Assembly: GCA_022495005.1 (NCBI GenBank)
Contig: JAGYXB010000280.1
Location: 62,001-126,000, forward strand
Direction: 5' to 3'
Length of the DNA: 64,000 nucleotides
Source of the DNA: Rhyacophila brunnea
Taxonomy: Eukaryota > Arthropoda > Insecta > Trichoptera > Rhyacophilidae
The position numbers were made by a program, and so were the translations under genes. Numbering within the stretch: position 1 is the stretch's first letter; each line of letters starts with the position of its first letter. The notes beneath the pieces are model-generated. The model made no database searches. It was given only the letters and a program-made list of their open reading frames with translations, and was not told the origin of the DNA. Below are positions 48,060-60,537 of the stretch, in pieces.

Positions 48060-48510
48060 AACTTGAAAGTTTGTTTTTAAATATATAACTAAATAATTAA
48101 CAAGATAAAAAGAACTTTTTATATACAACGTTTTTAAATTCTGTTGAACCATAACTTGACTAGCTTAAACGATTTAAAAAAATTGTAAGTACTTGACAAT
48201 ATGTCATATTGATTTCAATAGTAAAGCACGTATATATTAATAATTTGGTTGCTAGGACCCCAGACCCCTAGCAAACGATAATGGTGTCGAAATAACTTTT
48301 CATACAAAACAGAATTAACTGAAAAAGGCTAAAAGTATTTAAAAAAATGCATTGGCATTGTGTTCTGATATATTCTAAAAGTTTCAAATGTCTACCTAGT
48401 CGGGAAGTTAGTTAAAAATCGATTGCAAGATTTGTACCGGACAAAAAACCACCGGACAAATAAGAATACGAGCTAAGAAAAACTTTGTAAAATGTTTTTT
48501 GTCAAAATGA
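48060..48510 (-). repeat. Unclassified dispersed repeat (family C, copy 2)
   Basis: Antiparallel counterpart of the 34405-34940 repeat, with the same ordered blocks on the minus strand. It has an extra GGTGGTTTTTTGTCC segment beside the TTATTTGTCC block, as if a short direct duplication of the TTGTCC-GG motif had occurred. No coding frame. The two copies form an inverted pair about 13 kb apart. Confidence 0.75.
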
Positions 48511-48519
48511 GCGTAAATT

Positions 48520-49530
48520 TAAAATTTTAGTCCTGTGTTTTTTGACTCAATGACAATCATCAATCAATCCAGCGATCTCTTAGTCTATCAAATATTTCTA
48601 CGTCTTGAGTACCACTAATTGACTAGATTACTTTTCCGAGCTGCATATAGCTTCTGCTCATTTTCATTTTAAGTTTCAATATGAAAACTATTAAAAAGAA
48701 AATTACTTGCATCAGCCCGGTCGAAACGGAGAGATACACTCATTTTCGGCCTCATTATTATTAATAAGTATAAATTATCACTCAGTCTGTATGGTTTTTA
48801 TGTGATAATCCTTTCAACATATTATTATATCGATGCATTTATACATTGTTGGGTTTGCATTTAACATTGCAGAATTCTGTATGTGAACTGTGAGTATATT
48901 CATTACTGTATATACGCTGTACACATATGCGATCCAGAATTATCATACACAAGTGAGGATTAAGTTTGCTTCCGTCGTGTGACTTTCTTGATGAGACCAC
49001 TGAGCATATAATTGCAACCTACATTGTGTATGCCTTCCCTGGCGGACTTTCTGTCATTTACCAAGATGATGACAACGCGAAGACATGGATTAAGATAACT
49101 TCGAATAATGTGACTATTTGTTAGTTTCTTACACGTAATTTATAACTTCCAGGAATCAAACTTATAATATACTTATGCATTTTTAATAATAAAGTGGACA
49201 AGTTAGCAGAATATTCGAAAAACATGGACTCACCATAATATTGTATTTTTTTTGTGGCATCAGTGAAAATATGCCTACAATGATGTAAATACATAAATGT
49301 AAATTTTAAATATGCATACGTATTTCTATAAGTGTGATAATATTATGTTAAGTTCATTTTTCAATCAAATTCATGTGTTTGCAAAAAAAAGTAGATTCAG
49401 AGGTCTATATGCAGGGTTCTTAATCACCAGCGTCCTATTTTTCAGATGCTGCGTCAACTGGTATGCATAACATATTGTGCAGTGTCTATGGTGTTTTTTC
49501 TCTGTACATGTATTATCTATTATTATCTTT
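48520..49530. other. AT-rich DNA, no gene seen
   Basis: No feature that I can name. Confidence 0.4.
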
Positions 49531-49538
49531 TCAACCTC

Positions 49539-50127
49539 GCCTATTTCACACTAGACGGTTTATGTACGGTTTTTTTTCCATTACAAGCTCAGTTTGTGGT
49601 TGAGTGTTGTTCTGGCCGTACGATTTAAAACCGTTTAATGTGAAAGTATGCATTATGTCACGTACACCGCTGAGTCATCGATGGCTGTCCGGGCGCCATA
49701 AATACAGTGGAAATGGACGGCTACTTTGTTTTCTCACCACCACCAATCATGTAGGTATGTACAAACGTGTCTGAAAGTAGTAAATTTAAGTGTTCATTCC
49801 GTCCCGAAACGGAGCCTTACGAGACTGATGCTACAACCATGCACCGTAGTGCTTAAAGAAGAAAGTTAAGAAAGAAAGAAAAAAAATCTTTTTGTACCCT
49901 ATGTATCTGCATACTGAGAATCACGAATTGAAATGGATGAGTCTACAGAGAAGTCGGGACTATCCCGCTCCCCATACGACGCTGCAAATTTTTCGGCGGA
50001 CGGCTATAATACGGCGCCGTTTCGGTTTTTAGCCGATGCCGTGTAATGTGAAAAGGGCGATGCTCTCCATCACGCCACTTTAGATTTTTTACCGTATTGT
50101 TAAAAGCGTATAATGTGAAAGGAGTGT
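49539..50127. mobile_element. Candidate TIR element with repeated AATGTGAAA motifs
   Basis: Left end GCCTATTTCACACTAGACGG faces a right end that reads ACACTCCTTTCACATTATACG inward. The word TAATGTGAAA with a neighbouring CCGT occurs at both an internal left site (about 49631), an internal right site (about 50045) and the right end. ACCTC flanks both sides (49534-49538 and 50128-50132), a possible target duplication. The element is 589 bp with GC-rich internal patches. The superfamily is not fixed and no transposase is seen. Confidence 0.5.
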
Positions 50128-50139
50128 ACCTCAATATAG

Positions 50140-50810
50140 ATCAATAAAATTGCAAAATATTATTATAATCTCCGATAAATCCTTTCTTAAAAATATTTAT
50201 TTTAAAAGTAGTTACTTTTTGCAGCGCCGTTTTACATTTAAAATTGAAAACTATCCGACAGTGTGATACTAAATGTTAAAAATAATTTATATGGCTAATT
50301 TTAGTTTGAGCACTGTAAAGTTTTAATGGTATTCTACATTAATTAAGCACCATTCGTAGCTTTTGCGTCACTATTTCGGACACTACACATCGTAATAGTG
50401 GGGCTATCTGACCGTAGTATGCGGCGTTGACAAATTGCATCCTATTCAATTTGATTAATGGGTGTTAATTATTGGCTGGTAGTAACGTCGCCGACCCATA
50501 GACTATAGCCTTTTGTACTAACGTTACTATACATACAACAATGCATACTAGCATACTATTAATATAATGAATGAGAGATAACATATTTATACCCTGCCAT
50601 ATAAACTGAGTAACTATAAAAGCAATTAGCGTTATACGATTAATGATTTATAAGTGTTAGAAACCATCAAGTGATACTGAAAATTGTTTTTTAATTTATA
50701 TCAACAAGAGGTTTAACTTGAGTAGCGCAGGCGCATACATGAGGGTAACTATAATAATAAGCGAAGTATTTAAAATATACACAAAACAGATGAGATGCGT
50801 AATGACTCGT
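50140..50810. other. AT-rich DNA, no gene seen
   Basis: No feature that I can name. Confidence 0.4.
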
Positions 50811-50823
50811 ATAATATTGTAAC

Positions 50824-51374
50824 TAGAGTTGGGTTTCGGGAATTTCCCGACGGGATTCTCGAGAAATTTTCGATCTTTTCCATCCCGAATCTCGAGAATT
50901 GAAATTTTTAACATTTTGGGAATTTCCGGATCTCGAGAATCTTTTCTCGGTATTCGAGATTTCTTTATTATCAAATATTAATTGAAAAAAAAAACGATTT
51001 TCCATATGAAAAAAGTGGACAGAAAATACAAAACGTTCAAAGACTAATCGGGGCATTTAACACAATTAAGCCAACATCCATCGTCTCAAAAGCGTACACG
51101 ATTATTAGACGCAGTGATTGACAGTGTGTTTTTTGAAATTCCATTTTAATAAAGTAATGTTTTGAATTATTTTTGTTTTCCTATTTGTATTTTGTTTGTC
51201 TTCTTACGTAAATAAAGAAAACCATATTTTTTTGGAATCTATCTGTTTTTACACTGATTTTAGGATTTTTACAGGTTTTTTTTAACTTTCCCGATATTTC
51301 GAGAATTCTCGAGAAATCTTTTCTGGAAATCCGAATCTCGAGATTGAGATTTATTCGGGAAATACCCAACTCTA
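50824..51374. mobile_element. Non-autonomous hAT element rich in TCTCGAGA motifs
   Basis: Ends are TAGAGTTGGGTTTCGGG and, from the right, TAGAGTTGGGTATTTCCCG. Flanks ATTGTAAC (50816-50823) and ATTGTGAC (51375-51382) agree at seven of eight bases. Both subterminal regions contain repeated CTCGAGA palindromes and GGGAATTTCC-type words. It is 551 bp without a transposase. The overlapping short frames on the minus strand are not genes. Confidence 0.85.
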
Positions 51375-51384
51375 ATTGTGACTT

Positions 51385-54300
51385 TATTAAACTAAATAAT
51401 GTCGATATAAACGTTTAGTACTTAATAATGAGTGTATCAATAATAATTCATAATAATATTATATCCTTTTTTTAATACAATGTTTTACTTTTTTTCACTT
51501 TTATTTATTAAAGACCCAGACTATCCCAAAGCTATTTTAATAAGAAATAAATATACATTTATCTAGTAAGTAGAGATATGAAGGGGTATAATGTCAGAAG
51601 GTTAGTTTTGATTTTAATTTACACCATGGATTCGAGGAAATTTAATATTCTTTTAAATCAACTATAGGAAATAAAATATCTTAATGCATATAACAAAAAC
51701 TTAAATGAAAGTTTATCTGATAATTTTTAAGAGATAAATACTCGAACATAACTCCACTGCAGATAAAAAATATGATCAATAGTTTAATGTGTGATATTTT
51801 ATTTTTGGTAAATTTTGTGTTCAATGAAAATTAATTAAATCGCAAATATACACAATATCTAAAAACATACTCTCTACGGCGGCGACATGCCGTAGAGTCA
51901 ATACCGCGAACCAATTTTCACTCTGCACAAAGACAATATTGGTAACAATACGAGGGTAAATGCGCGAATAATATTATCACGTAATACCAAAGCGTAGTGC
52001 CACACAATATATGGAAATTCCAGGCTTTCCACCCTGACGAAAATGTTTTGCATACCAATAATCCTGTTATATTCAATTTATTACTTTAAAGAATGTTTTG
52101 TTAAATATCAGGATACTGGAATATTTAAAATATTACACTTTACTAAAGGTCATCCGACGAGTAACAGTATTAAATTTAACTTACAAAAGCTCACTTTGTA
52201 AATGAATTGAAAGTTTCAATATCATTATATTATTATGATATTAAATACTTTGTAGTTCAACCATTACAATATTATTGAGATAATTAGCTAAAATAAGCAT
52301 TTTATTTTCACATCTTCAGAGTTTTTAACATTTATTATTATTATTTATTTCATCTTTTTTTGTGATTATTTATATTAAGATGATTTTTTTAATAATTAGT
52401 ATCTAGTTTAGATTCTCTACCTCAAAGCCAAAAGTCTGGAAATCATATATTCAATATTTTGCAGGAGAGCAATATAAAGTGTTTTCAGTCAAACGTCTCT
52501 AAAAATGAAACTTTTCAGATATCCTACATTATTTTGCATTATGTTGAACTTCCGCATTTTTGCAATTAATCTTTTTGCTATAATTAAAACACAAACTACT
52601 TAAATAGGACATCCACTATTTCAGCTCTAAAGTATAATTGGACTACCGTCGTTTTAGAAGTATTTTGAAAACCATGTGACATTAGACTCCCAAATTGTCA
52701 GCATTAACAGAACTTGAATACACATTTAAACCTGTATACTTAACTCAAAAACGATAAAAATGTCACTTCCGCATTTTCAACTCTAATGTACAGAAATGTA
52801 TTTGTACATAATTTCAAAATAGGTAGATATACAAATATTATAATTTATTTTTATCGAAAATAAAAATATGTAGCTTGTCACACTGATTATATACACTGAA
52901 ACGAGCTTCTACACAGCAATTATGAATTAAATAAATATTACATCAACAACCAATTAATACTATTTTTTTTAAATGTTTCCAATATTCTTAAGTCTTCAAC
53001 GATTTTTTTCAGCTGTAAATATATTTGCAACTAAAAAAAATTCTCTTTGATATTTTTTATACCCATGGAATATTAACTATGGCAGCAGAGATGGCAACAC
53101 CGGTGGCAGGCAGAAAATATAAGAGAAGATAACCATAGCAACCAAAATCAACAACCGTATACAAGACCGACTGGACCGACTGCAACGAACACGAAACGGA
53201 TTATTACTGTCATTACATTTATATACAATCAAATATAAAGACATTGAGCATTAGAACGATTATTTAAAAAAACAATAAAATATTACGTTAGTGGCACTAA
53301 CAGCAGTGATAAGCAACCCAAGCCCTATAGTTATATGCTTGACAAGGAATGATTTTTAAGTTTGGCTTTATAATAATAGTGTCGACGATTGAGTAAGATG
53401 TTTTTTTTTATAAATTAATCGGTTTGGATATATATAGGTACAATAAAAGAATATGTTCAAAAATGTTGCCCAAAAACAGAGATGTCACTCATCAAGGAAG
53501 GATGTATAATATTGATTAATTTGCATTTTGTAAAAAAAAATCAATATTTAAAATATTGACCGTAATATTATATAGCCATTTTTACTAAAGTTTGAAAACA
53601 TCTAAATAAATCGCAATAAATAATTATTTTAGATAGAAAGATGAATGGTTAAATTCATAAAATATAAATGTTTTTTTTTTGATAAAGTAGAAAAATATAT
53701 TTTTTTTAATTATTTATATATTCAATACAAAGCTCATTGTTTGCTTTACTTACTAACAAATAATGGAAATTTGAAATTAATTGCACTGTATATATTTCAG
53801 TATGATTCATGATAATCCTAAAAGTTTCGCAACAAAAAACGTGTCATAAGTTTAGCAGTATATAAGCTTTGGGCGGCTTATGCAAAATAGTAAAAACAGA
53901 GACGTAAAATTTGTCGCACATAATCTTTCTTCACCTGCTCACAGATGAATCCCAACACCCCCTTAATCAACAGGTGGCTTCAATCAATTATTTCAACACC
54001 AAAATAGAATTAAGCTATTCAGCCATTATCTTGGGAAAACATTCTTGAAAAGATTTATCAGATTATAATAATTGAACAATATAAATGATCCAGAACGAAA
54101 TGTTTTCTAAAATATTCTCAGATATAACTGTCTCTATTAATTAAAAATAGAGACATTAATGTAGAACTAAGATTGAATATTGTAACTGAACCAAGAAATA
54201 TCACAACTAATTGATTCTTTCAGGATATGGCTCTATAGACGTATAAGTACTGAAGATGAAATTATTTAAGTTGTCCTCAAACGAATGGTAGATATGTAGA

Positions 54301-55675
54301 AATTCTGCATACTATAGCCATATTATGACATATAAAAGTAGGTCCAGCAATAGTAGACTGTGGAAAATTCTAATTGATTTAATTTTTTTACTATTCTATT
54401 TGAGTATTTTTTGCGAGCCCGGTTTTGCCTTTTGGCATCTTCAACTCACCAATGGTAAATACACTGACAATTTACAACTTTACAATTATTACAACATTAA
54501 TTTTCCAACACCTTATCTGATTCAATTATCTATAAGTAATAATATTTTAATGTGATTATCTACTAAACGTATTTATTAATAGTATATAAGTTATTTGTTA
54601 GGGTTTTTATGTTCAAAATATTAAAAAATTGTTTCTATACCAAATGCCCAATAAGTATTCTCCGTAATCTGTCAATACCTCTGCTCTGTCATACGTATAT
54701 TCTTTTATGTATGTATAATGCATACTATGCTTTCAGCTTTGTATTAAATATGATAATTGTTTTTTTGACTAATTATTTATTATTAGCAAAATTATTGTGA
54801 ATTAATTAAAATAGTATGAAATCATTTACACTTCTAAAACGATCACATACTTTTGAACTACTTAATTCCAGTGAAATTTCAATGCTACGTGTAATACATC
54901 ACGTAGAATGAAAAAATGCTTTGTAGATATCTCGGTGATTTAAACAAAGGTATTTGGTAGATTATAGAAATTTTCCGCTGTTAAATTTACATTCTCATAT
55001 TTAACGGTAAAAGAAAGATAACTGTAAATAAATGTTTTATATTTTAAACAAAACAGATCATTTTTATAAGTATATAAGTAAGTAAGTAAGCAAAATTTAT
55101 ATAAGTATACTCACTTATAAATATTTTCAACAGCAAATTAAATTTGTAATAAGTACTACGAATTCTAATAAGAACTTTTCCATTTAAATCCATAATATAA
55201 TAAACGAATTGTTTTTATTACAAATTCTGATAAAATTAAAGGTATTTAATAACAATATTAACATTACTTTACCATAAATATGTTTTATAATTTATTTACT
55301 CTTCTCTATTCTAGCATAATCATACGGTGTTTAATAAAATATTTGATATTCCTCTGTGATGGTAATTTCTTATTAAAATTTCTTGGAAAATCATACTTTC
55401 CAATATGAACAGTAAATTTTCATTGAAACATGTTTGTTTCTAAACAATTAAGCATTACCTTGGAATATCGATATAGTATGATTATATTAGCTTAGGTACA
55501 TTAAGTAAAGTGAGCGCTGAAAAATAAAAAAGAATTTTATATTCAAAGAATATTCTTTAAATACAAATCGGAAAATAGTTTCAGAATGGAACACATTCTT
55601 TTTCATGACATTTATTTATTTATCTTTCATTTCAGATTTAAATAACATCAAGTACTTACATAAGAAATACATCGC
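51385..55675. other. AT-rich DNA, no gene seen
   Basis: More than four kb without a recognisable gene. It includes a perfect 9-bp-stem hairpin at 51872-51897, a GC-richer patch near 53090-53220, and a (TAAG)n run near 55077. Frames at 54325-54555 and 54609-54800 are AT-driven. Confidence 0.45.
51872..51897. other. Perfect 9-bp-stem hairpin
   Basis: CTCTACGGC and GCCGTAGAG pair exactly around an 8-nt loop GGCGACAT. GC-rich in AT-rich flanks. Role unknown; not followed by a T run, so not terminator-like. Confidence 0.6.
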
Positions 55676-55679
55676 AGTA

Positions 55680-55750
55680 AAGAACTAGGGACCGACATAA
55701 CTGGAAGAAGCTAGGGGAGGCATTAACCTAGCAATGGTGATGAGATACTT
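55680..55750 (+). mobile_element. RTE-type LINE 3' tail fragment
   Basis: Reads DRHNWKKLGEALT before stops, then GCAATGGTGATGAGATA, matching the RTE C-terminus (W..L.EAF..QW) and tail. Only about 70 bp are recognisable. Confidence 0.6.
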
Positions 55751-55759
55751 TCAGATTAA

Positions 55760-57225
55760 GAGTAACTGATACAGGTTACCGAGATTATCTTTTTTTATAA
55801 TATTTAATAATTTGGCTTTCATTTCAAATTTATATATTAGTTACCTAGTAATTACACAAAAGTGATTTATTATACAAATAATTTAGTATTTGTGAACGAC
55901 TCAGATGAATGTAAAACTATATTGAGTATTTCCTATTTGTAATAAATTTCTCGCCGTCATTGAGTATATGATAATACTGATAATACATTAAAGATATTAG
56001 AGTCTAATTACAATGAAACATTTTACATCTAAGGTTTCATTAATTAAATATATAATTTTTTTCTCAGTGGTATAGCATACATCCAAGATTTTAACAAGTT
56101 GTGAATTTTAATATAAATGAATATAAAAAATGAAAAATGAAAAAAAATATTTTGACAAAATTGTCACATTAGATGCTTTAATATCGCAATGACGTCATAC
56201 TGTTTTATATGTATTATTTTCATTTTTTTCAATTTGGCATTGTTACCCTATCTCACCTTGCAGTATTGCTATAAGAACAACCTACGCACTGCAGGTTCGA
56301 CATTATAAGATGTATGGGATGAGTTTTCACCTTGTATTTGTACCTATGCCACGACGCAGGAGCGTGATTGAAGTAAATACCTTGGAAATGTTTTTATATG
56401 TGATACAGAGGTACGCTATGTTGATTATTATACACTTTAAAACTATAATCCAACAATCATGATTTCAACCATGTGATGAATTCCTTGCGTAGAGGAGAAT
56501 GTTTCAAAGGGATGATTCTGCTTAGTACAGGGGGTGAGATTAAACGAAAATTCTGCTAAATGGGTGGATTGGCAAACCAATATAAGCCGGATAATTAGAT
56601 TGCCGCGTCTATACTTTGGGTTATGCAATCAGCTACATAGGCGGATAGACAAATTTAGTACACTTAACCCGAACTGTGCCTGGCGTAATTCGAATCTTAA
56701 CACAGAAGTTTATTCCCGGCTTATTTCATTATTATAATTAATATTATTTCTTGTGTTGGAGATTATTCTCCGTTCACATAATAATTTTAATTGCTATTAT
56801 GTCTTGTCTCGAGTTAACTACTTATAAATGGAATTAGTGCGACCTTCGCCGGATCAAAACTGTACATTTATTATCTTAATTCCAGGCACCAATAAATAGC
56901 AAAGGTTACGGCAATGCTCAATACGCTCCTTGGGGACATACATGACGGTCTATATTATAATATTTGGTTTTTCAAAATTTATTGCATAAACTATTAATTA
57001 TATATTCTTTTCTTTTTACAACTACGAATTAAAAAGTTGGTGATTTTTATTGGATTGTTTAGAGACTATAATTGTGTAGTGATACTTTCGATGTATGCCT
57101 GAAAACTCATTCGTAATAATATTCACTATAAACAAAATATTTCAAGATACATATTTCGGGCATATGGTATATTTTTATTTGTGGTGAATTCCAAGTATAA
57201 TGAGTCCAAGTATATGAATAATCAT
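55760..57225. other. AT-rich DNA with unassigned patches
   Basis: Contains the family D repeat fragment at about 56275-56390. A plus-strand frame at 56534-56737 ends NPNCAWRNSNLNTEVYSRLI with unusual composition for this region; I do not recognise it. Confidence 0.35.
56275..56390. repeat. Fragment of a dispersed repeat (family D, second copy)
   Basis: Corresponds to 37905-38030 through CTACGC-CTGCAGGT and the following ATTAT-GGGATGAG stretch. Confidence 0.4.
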
Positions 57226-57228
57226 TAA

Positions 57229-57785
57229 TTGATTTCATTACAACTGACTTATTTTACATACTGTAGTTTAAGTGCTACAAGATATCAATATTTGGCCACG
57301 TATTTTTTTCGACTAAAACGTGGTGTGAATGAGAACTCTGCCATTCTTGGTGATATTGACTTGTGTGTCCCTGATAACTATCTTCAAAATCGGGAGCATC
57401 AGTTGTTTGTTCTCCCGAGGAGCAGAACTAACCTGCCATTGGTGATGCCAATTGGGAGGGCAATAACTCTGTTCAACCAAGTTGCTTCGGATGTTGATAT
57501 ATTCCATCTACGTGAGAATGAGTATAGGTGGATGTTATTTTATAAATTCTTAAAATAGGGTCTGCTTAACTCATCCGGTGTACTTCCTTGTACCTATATA
57601 CTTAATATTTTTTTGTATTTACACATTTATACTGTAGAATAATTTAATATTGCATAATTACAGTATTACATAATACTGTTTTAATAATATTTCTTTGTTT
57701 CTAAATGTCATGTTGTGAACGTCTTATACTTATAATTTGTAATGTCCACAATATGTAAAATAAATTAAAATTGAAATTGAAACAT
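57229..57785 (+). pseudogene. Jockey-like LINE 3' end, copy 2
   Basis: The frame reads IDLCVPDNYLQNREHQLFVL then PRSRTNLPLVMPIGRAITLF then FHLRENEYRWMLF, closely matching the copy at 46 kb. The stop is at 57556. The 3' untranslated region shares TAACTCATCCGGTGTACTT and AAATGTCATGTTGTGAACGT, with an extra AT-rich segment around 57600-57680, and ends in AAATTAAAATTGAAATTGAAA. It is 5'-truncated with no catalytic RT motifs. Confidence 0.8.
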
Positions 57786-57789
57786 TTTC

Positions 57790-59690
57790 TTTACTTTTTA
57801 CGATATTATATATTTTCATTTATCGTAAATTGTATCACATTGAATAATTACTTTTACTTAAGTCCAAATACTACAAAACTCTACTATTATACAAAATAAA
57901 GCTTTATTTGAGATTATAATATTAATAATATTGGTCGATTTTTAGATCAATTATTATTATTTAATTTTTAATTTTAAAGTATGTGAGGTTCTAGTCCCAA
58001 TTGTTTGACCTTTTTTCTAGTGTATTTTCTAAGGTTTATCTAAAATGATGTATTTATTATTAAAATAATTAGAGTAAACAATTGATTTTATTCATTTTAA
58101 GCTATGACTCTTTGAAAAGTATATGTTGTCTTCCTGTGCAGAGTTAAAGCATAAACGTGGATATGCACAATGTACAAAAGGCTTGAAGCTTTTAAACGTG
58201 AGTGTACAAATATATGATTTGTATCGGCCGGAAATACAAAGTTATAAACGTCAAAGTGATGTCGAAGATGAAAAAGAACAGAAAAATAATCTATGAATAT
58301 AAAACTAGAAAGCTCATAGCATAAAATTATTAATATTAATATTCGACGAAAGATTGCTAATTAACGAGGCATTAGTAAAATACAAATGTTCAGGCTTAAC
58401 AAAACTCAGAGACTGGCACTCAGATTGCTAACATCTTCGCCATCGTCCGGTAACTAATATGACACAAAAATTTGAAAAAATGCGGGTCAAAAATAATATG
58501 AATACTATAATATTAAGTAGATTATAATTAATCTTGACCATTTTTTAGATAGTCAGATGGGAAAAAAACTTGTTCCGCAATGAAAATAAATTAATGTGTA
58601 AGATAATTCTTTGGTAGGCGTAAATATGTTTGGCTATTCCCATTAATATTCATGTTAATAAATTCTGGTTGAAATTTCTGACCTGGAAAAGTATGCTCGT
58701 TAACAATATAAAAGGCCTATAATAAACGGGGAAGTTTATTTATTTACTCGCGAGCTTATAATAATGTTGGTCGCTAATGCTAAAAGGGATGTAATATGAG
58801 ATCAGGAATTCCCTTTGAGTAGAGTTATTCCTAATTTGACTAACCGAACGTTTCGGCGCACAGTGTGGAGCGCAGTCAAACACAGCGACCAACGAAAGCG
58901 ATAAATTTGTTTCATACCTTAGTCTAATAATATAAATAAAATCAAAAGTTCAAACTGATTTTTTGAGAAACAGATAAAAACAACAAAAACTTAAATTATG
59001 TTATAATATGACAAAAATTGTTATTTTGGCGTCAATTCTCAATGTTTCAACTGCCGTATAGATACTAAGTGTAGTTATACCTATCATGGCGATTTAAATT
59101 TTATTCGCACTACCCCACCGATATCTAATTAGTTTGACTAAACGGTTAGTAGCTAGGAGAAGGCTTACGGATAGTAAATTTGACTACATAAGTAAGTATG
59201 TTTTTCAATACAATGTTTTTAATTGACATAAATTGATGAACGACTGAAAAATAACTACTGCACACCAATAAAATAATTTCAACGATTGATATATTACGTT
59301 GTAATCAATTTGTGCCTATTTTCAATTTTAGGCTTAATTTTTATTTTTTATGGATACTTCGCAACGTATCTAAAAATCCTTAATTTTCTCAGACCATACC
59401 AGAATCAATGTCCGTTTTATATAAAATAGTATGTGAATGTTGACGATATTTAAAGGCCATTTAAGTCTGCACTTTTTTGTAACTTTTATAATTCAAAAGT
59501 AACGCCACATCATTTGTATTGTATTATAAATACTCCATACTATCACAGTATTAGGTTGCCATTAGCTATGGCTGGAAACATGGAACACAGCCAAAAATAG
59601 TATGTCTAGTGAATCATGAATGCTATGATACAACAATATTTTATGTTGTAATTTTTATACAAATATACCTAGTAATCTTAAAATTATCAT
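57790..59690. other. AT-rich DNA, no gene seen
   Basis: Slightly GC-richer patches near 58130-58290 and 58720-58890 without confirmed frames. Confidence 0.4.
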
Positions 59691-59701
59691 TTTATTAGAA
59701 T

Positions 59702-60020
59702 AGAGATTGTATTAGGTACCAAATGTAAACATCTCTACCGGTATGAATACCGGTTTTTGTTAAAACCATATCAATAAGTTAATTTACGGCGCCCTAATCC
59801 ATTTCTCAGTACTATCAGCATAGATAGCTTCATGCTAAAAAAATTATATTCCATTCAATACCAAAATTGAGAGCTTTTCCGCCCAAAATCAATAAGAGGT
59901 AGATTGTTTATTATTATGTCATTTCAAATTCCGGCATCTTTTTCAATCTCTCTACTTTTTTAATACCGAAAATACTTACCGGTATTTAAAAAAACCCGGT
60001 ATTTCAATATCGGCAATAAC
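59702..60020. repeat. Cluster of inverted repeats around ACCGGTAT
   Basis: A 37-nt imperfect palindrome starts and ends TAGAGAT/ATCTCTA with a central GGTACC (59702-59738). It is followed by ACCGGTAT-GA-ATACCGGT (59738-59755). The same ACCGGTAT word returns near 59978, with CCCGGTATT at about 59995. It may be the remains of a hAT-like element whose ends start TAGAGATG, but no matching 8-bp duplication could be fixed. Confidence 0.4.
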
Positions 60021-60399
60021 CGAGATCCCAATTTTTATATTACTAATATTGCAACCCCTATCTTGATATAACCAATAACATGTTATTAAGTTATTACCTT
60101 GCACTCTTTTGAATTCATATCCTAATGGTTTATCTCCATTCATAATTATTTCTGTGACAATTTTTTTCACTGTTAAATGAGCGACAAACATTACAAATGA
60201 TAAAGAAACAATAATAATTTACTACAAAAACTTCCAAATATGAACTAATAACTAGCACTCAGTCTTACGTATGAAATATCAATCAATATTGACATGAATA
60301 AGCTATCGGAATGGATGAAAAAATTAGCACGATTTTTAAATATAATCATGATTGCAATGTAGAAAGAATTTATAATACAACCATGTACAATAATATATT

Positions 60400-60440
60400 A
60401 CTAGCTGAGCCAGCTGAATCTTGCCAGTCTGTCTTGCTAG
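60400..60440 (-). mobile_element. Possible Helitron terminus (minus strand)
   Basis: Read on plus, ACTAGCTGAGCCAGCTGAAT resembles the reverse complement of the clear Helitron 3' end at 61871 (CTAG preceded by GGGTCAG). It could be a decayed second Helitron end or the subterminal part of the same element. Confidence 0.35.
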
Positions 60441-60537
60441 GTCTTGCAGACTTCGTCTAGCACTTTATTGATCTAAACTGATTATGATAATAGCATTATA
60501 AATAGGTAGATTATTTATATTATATAGCGATTATTCA

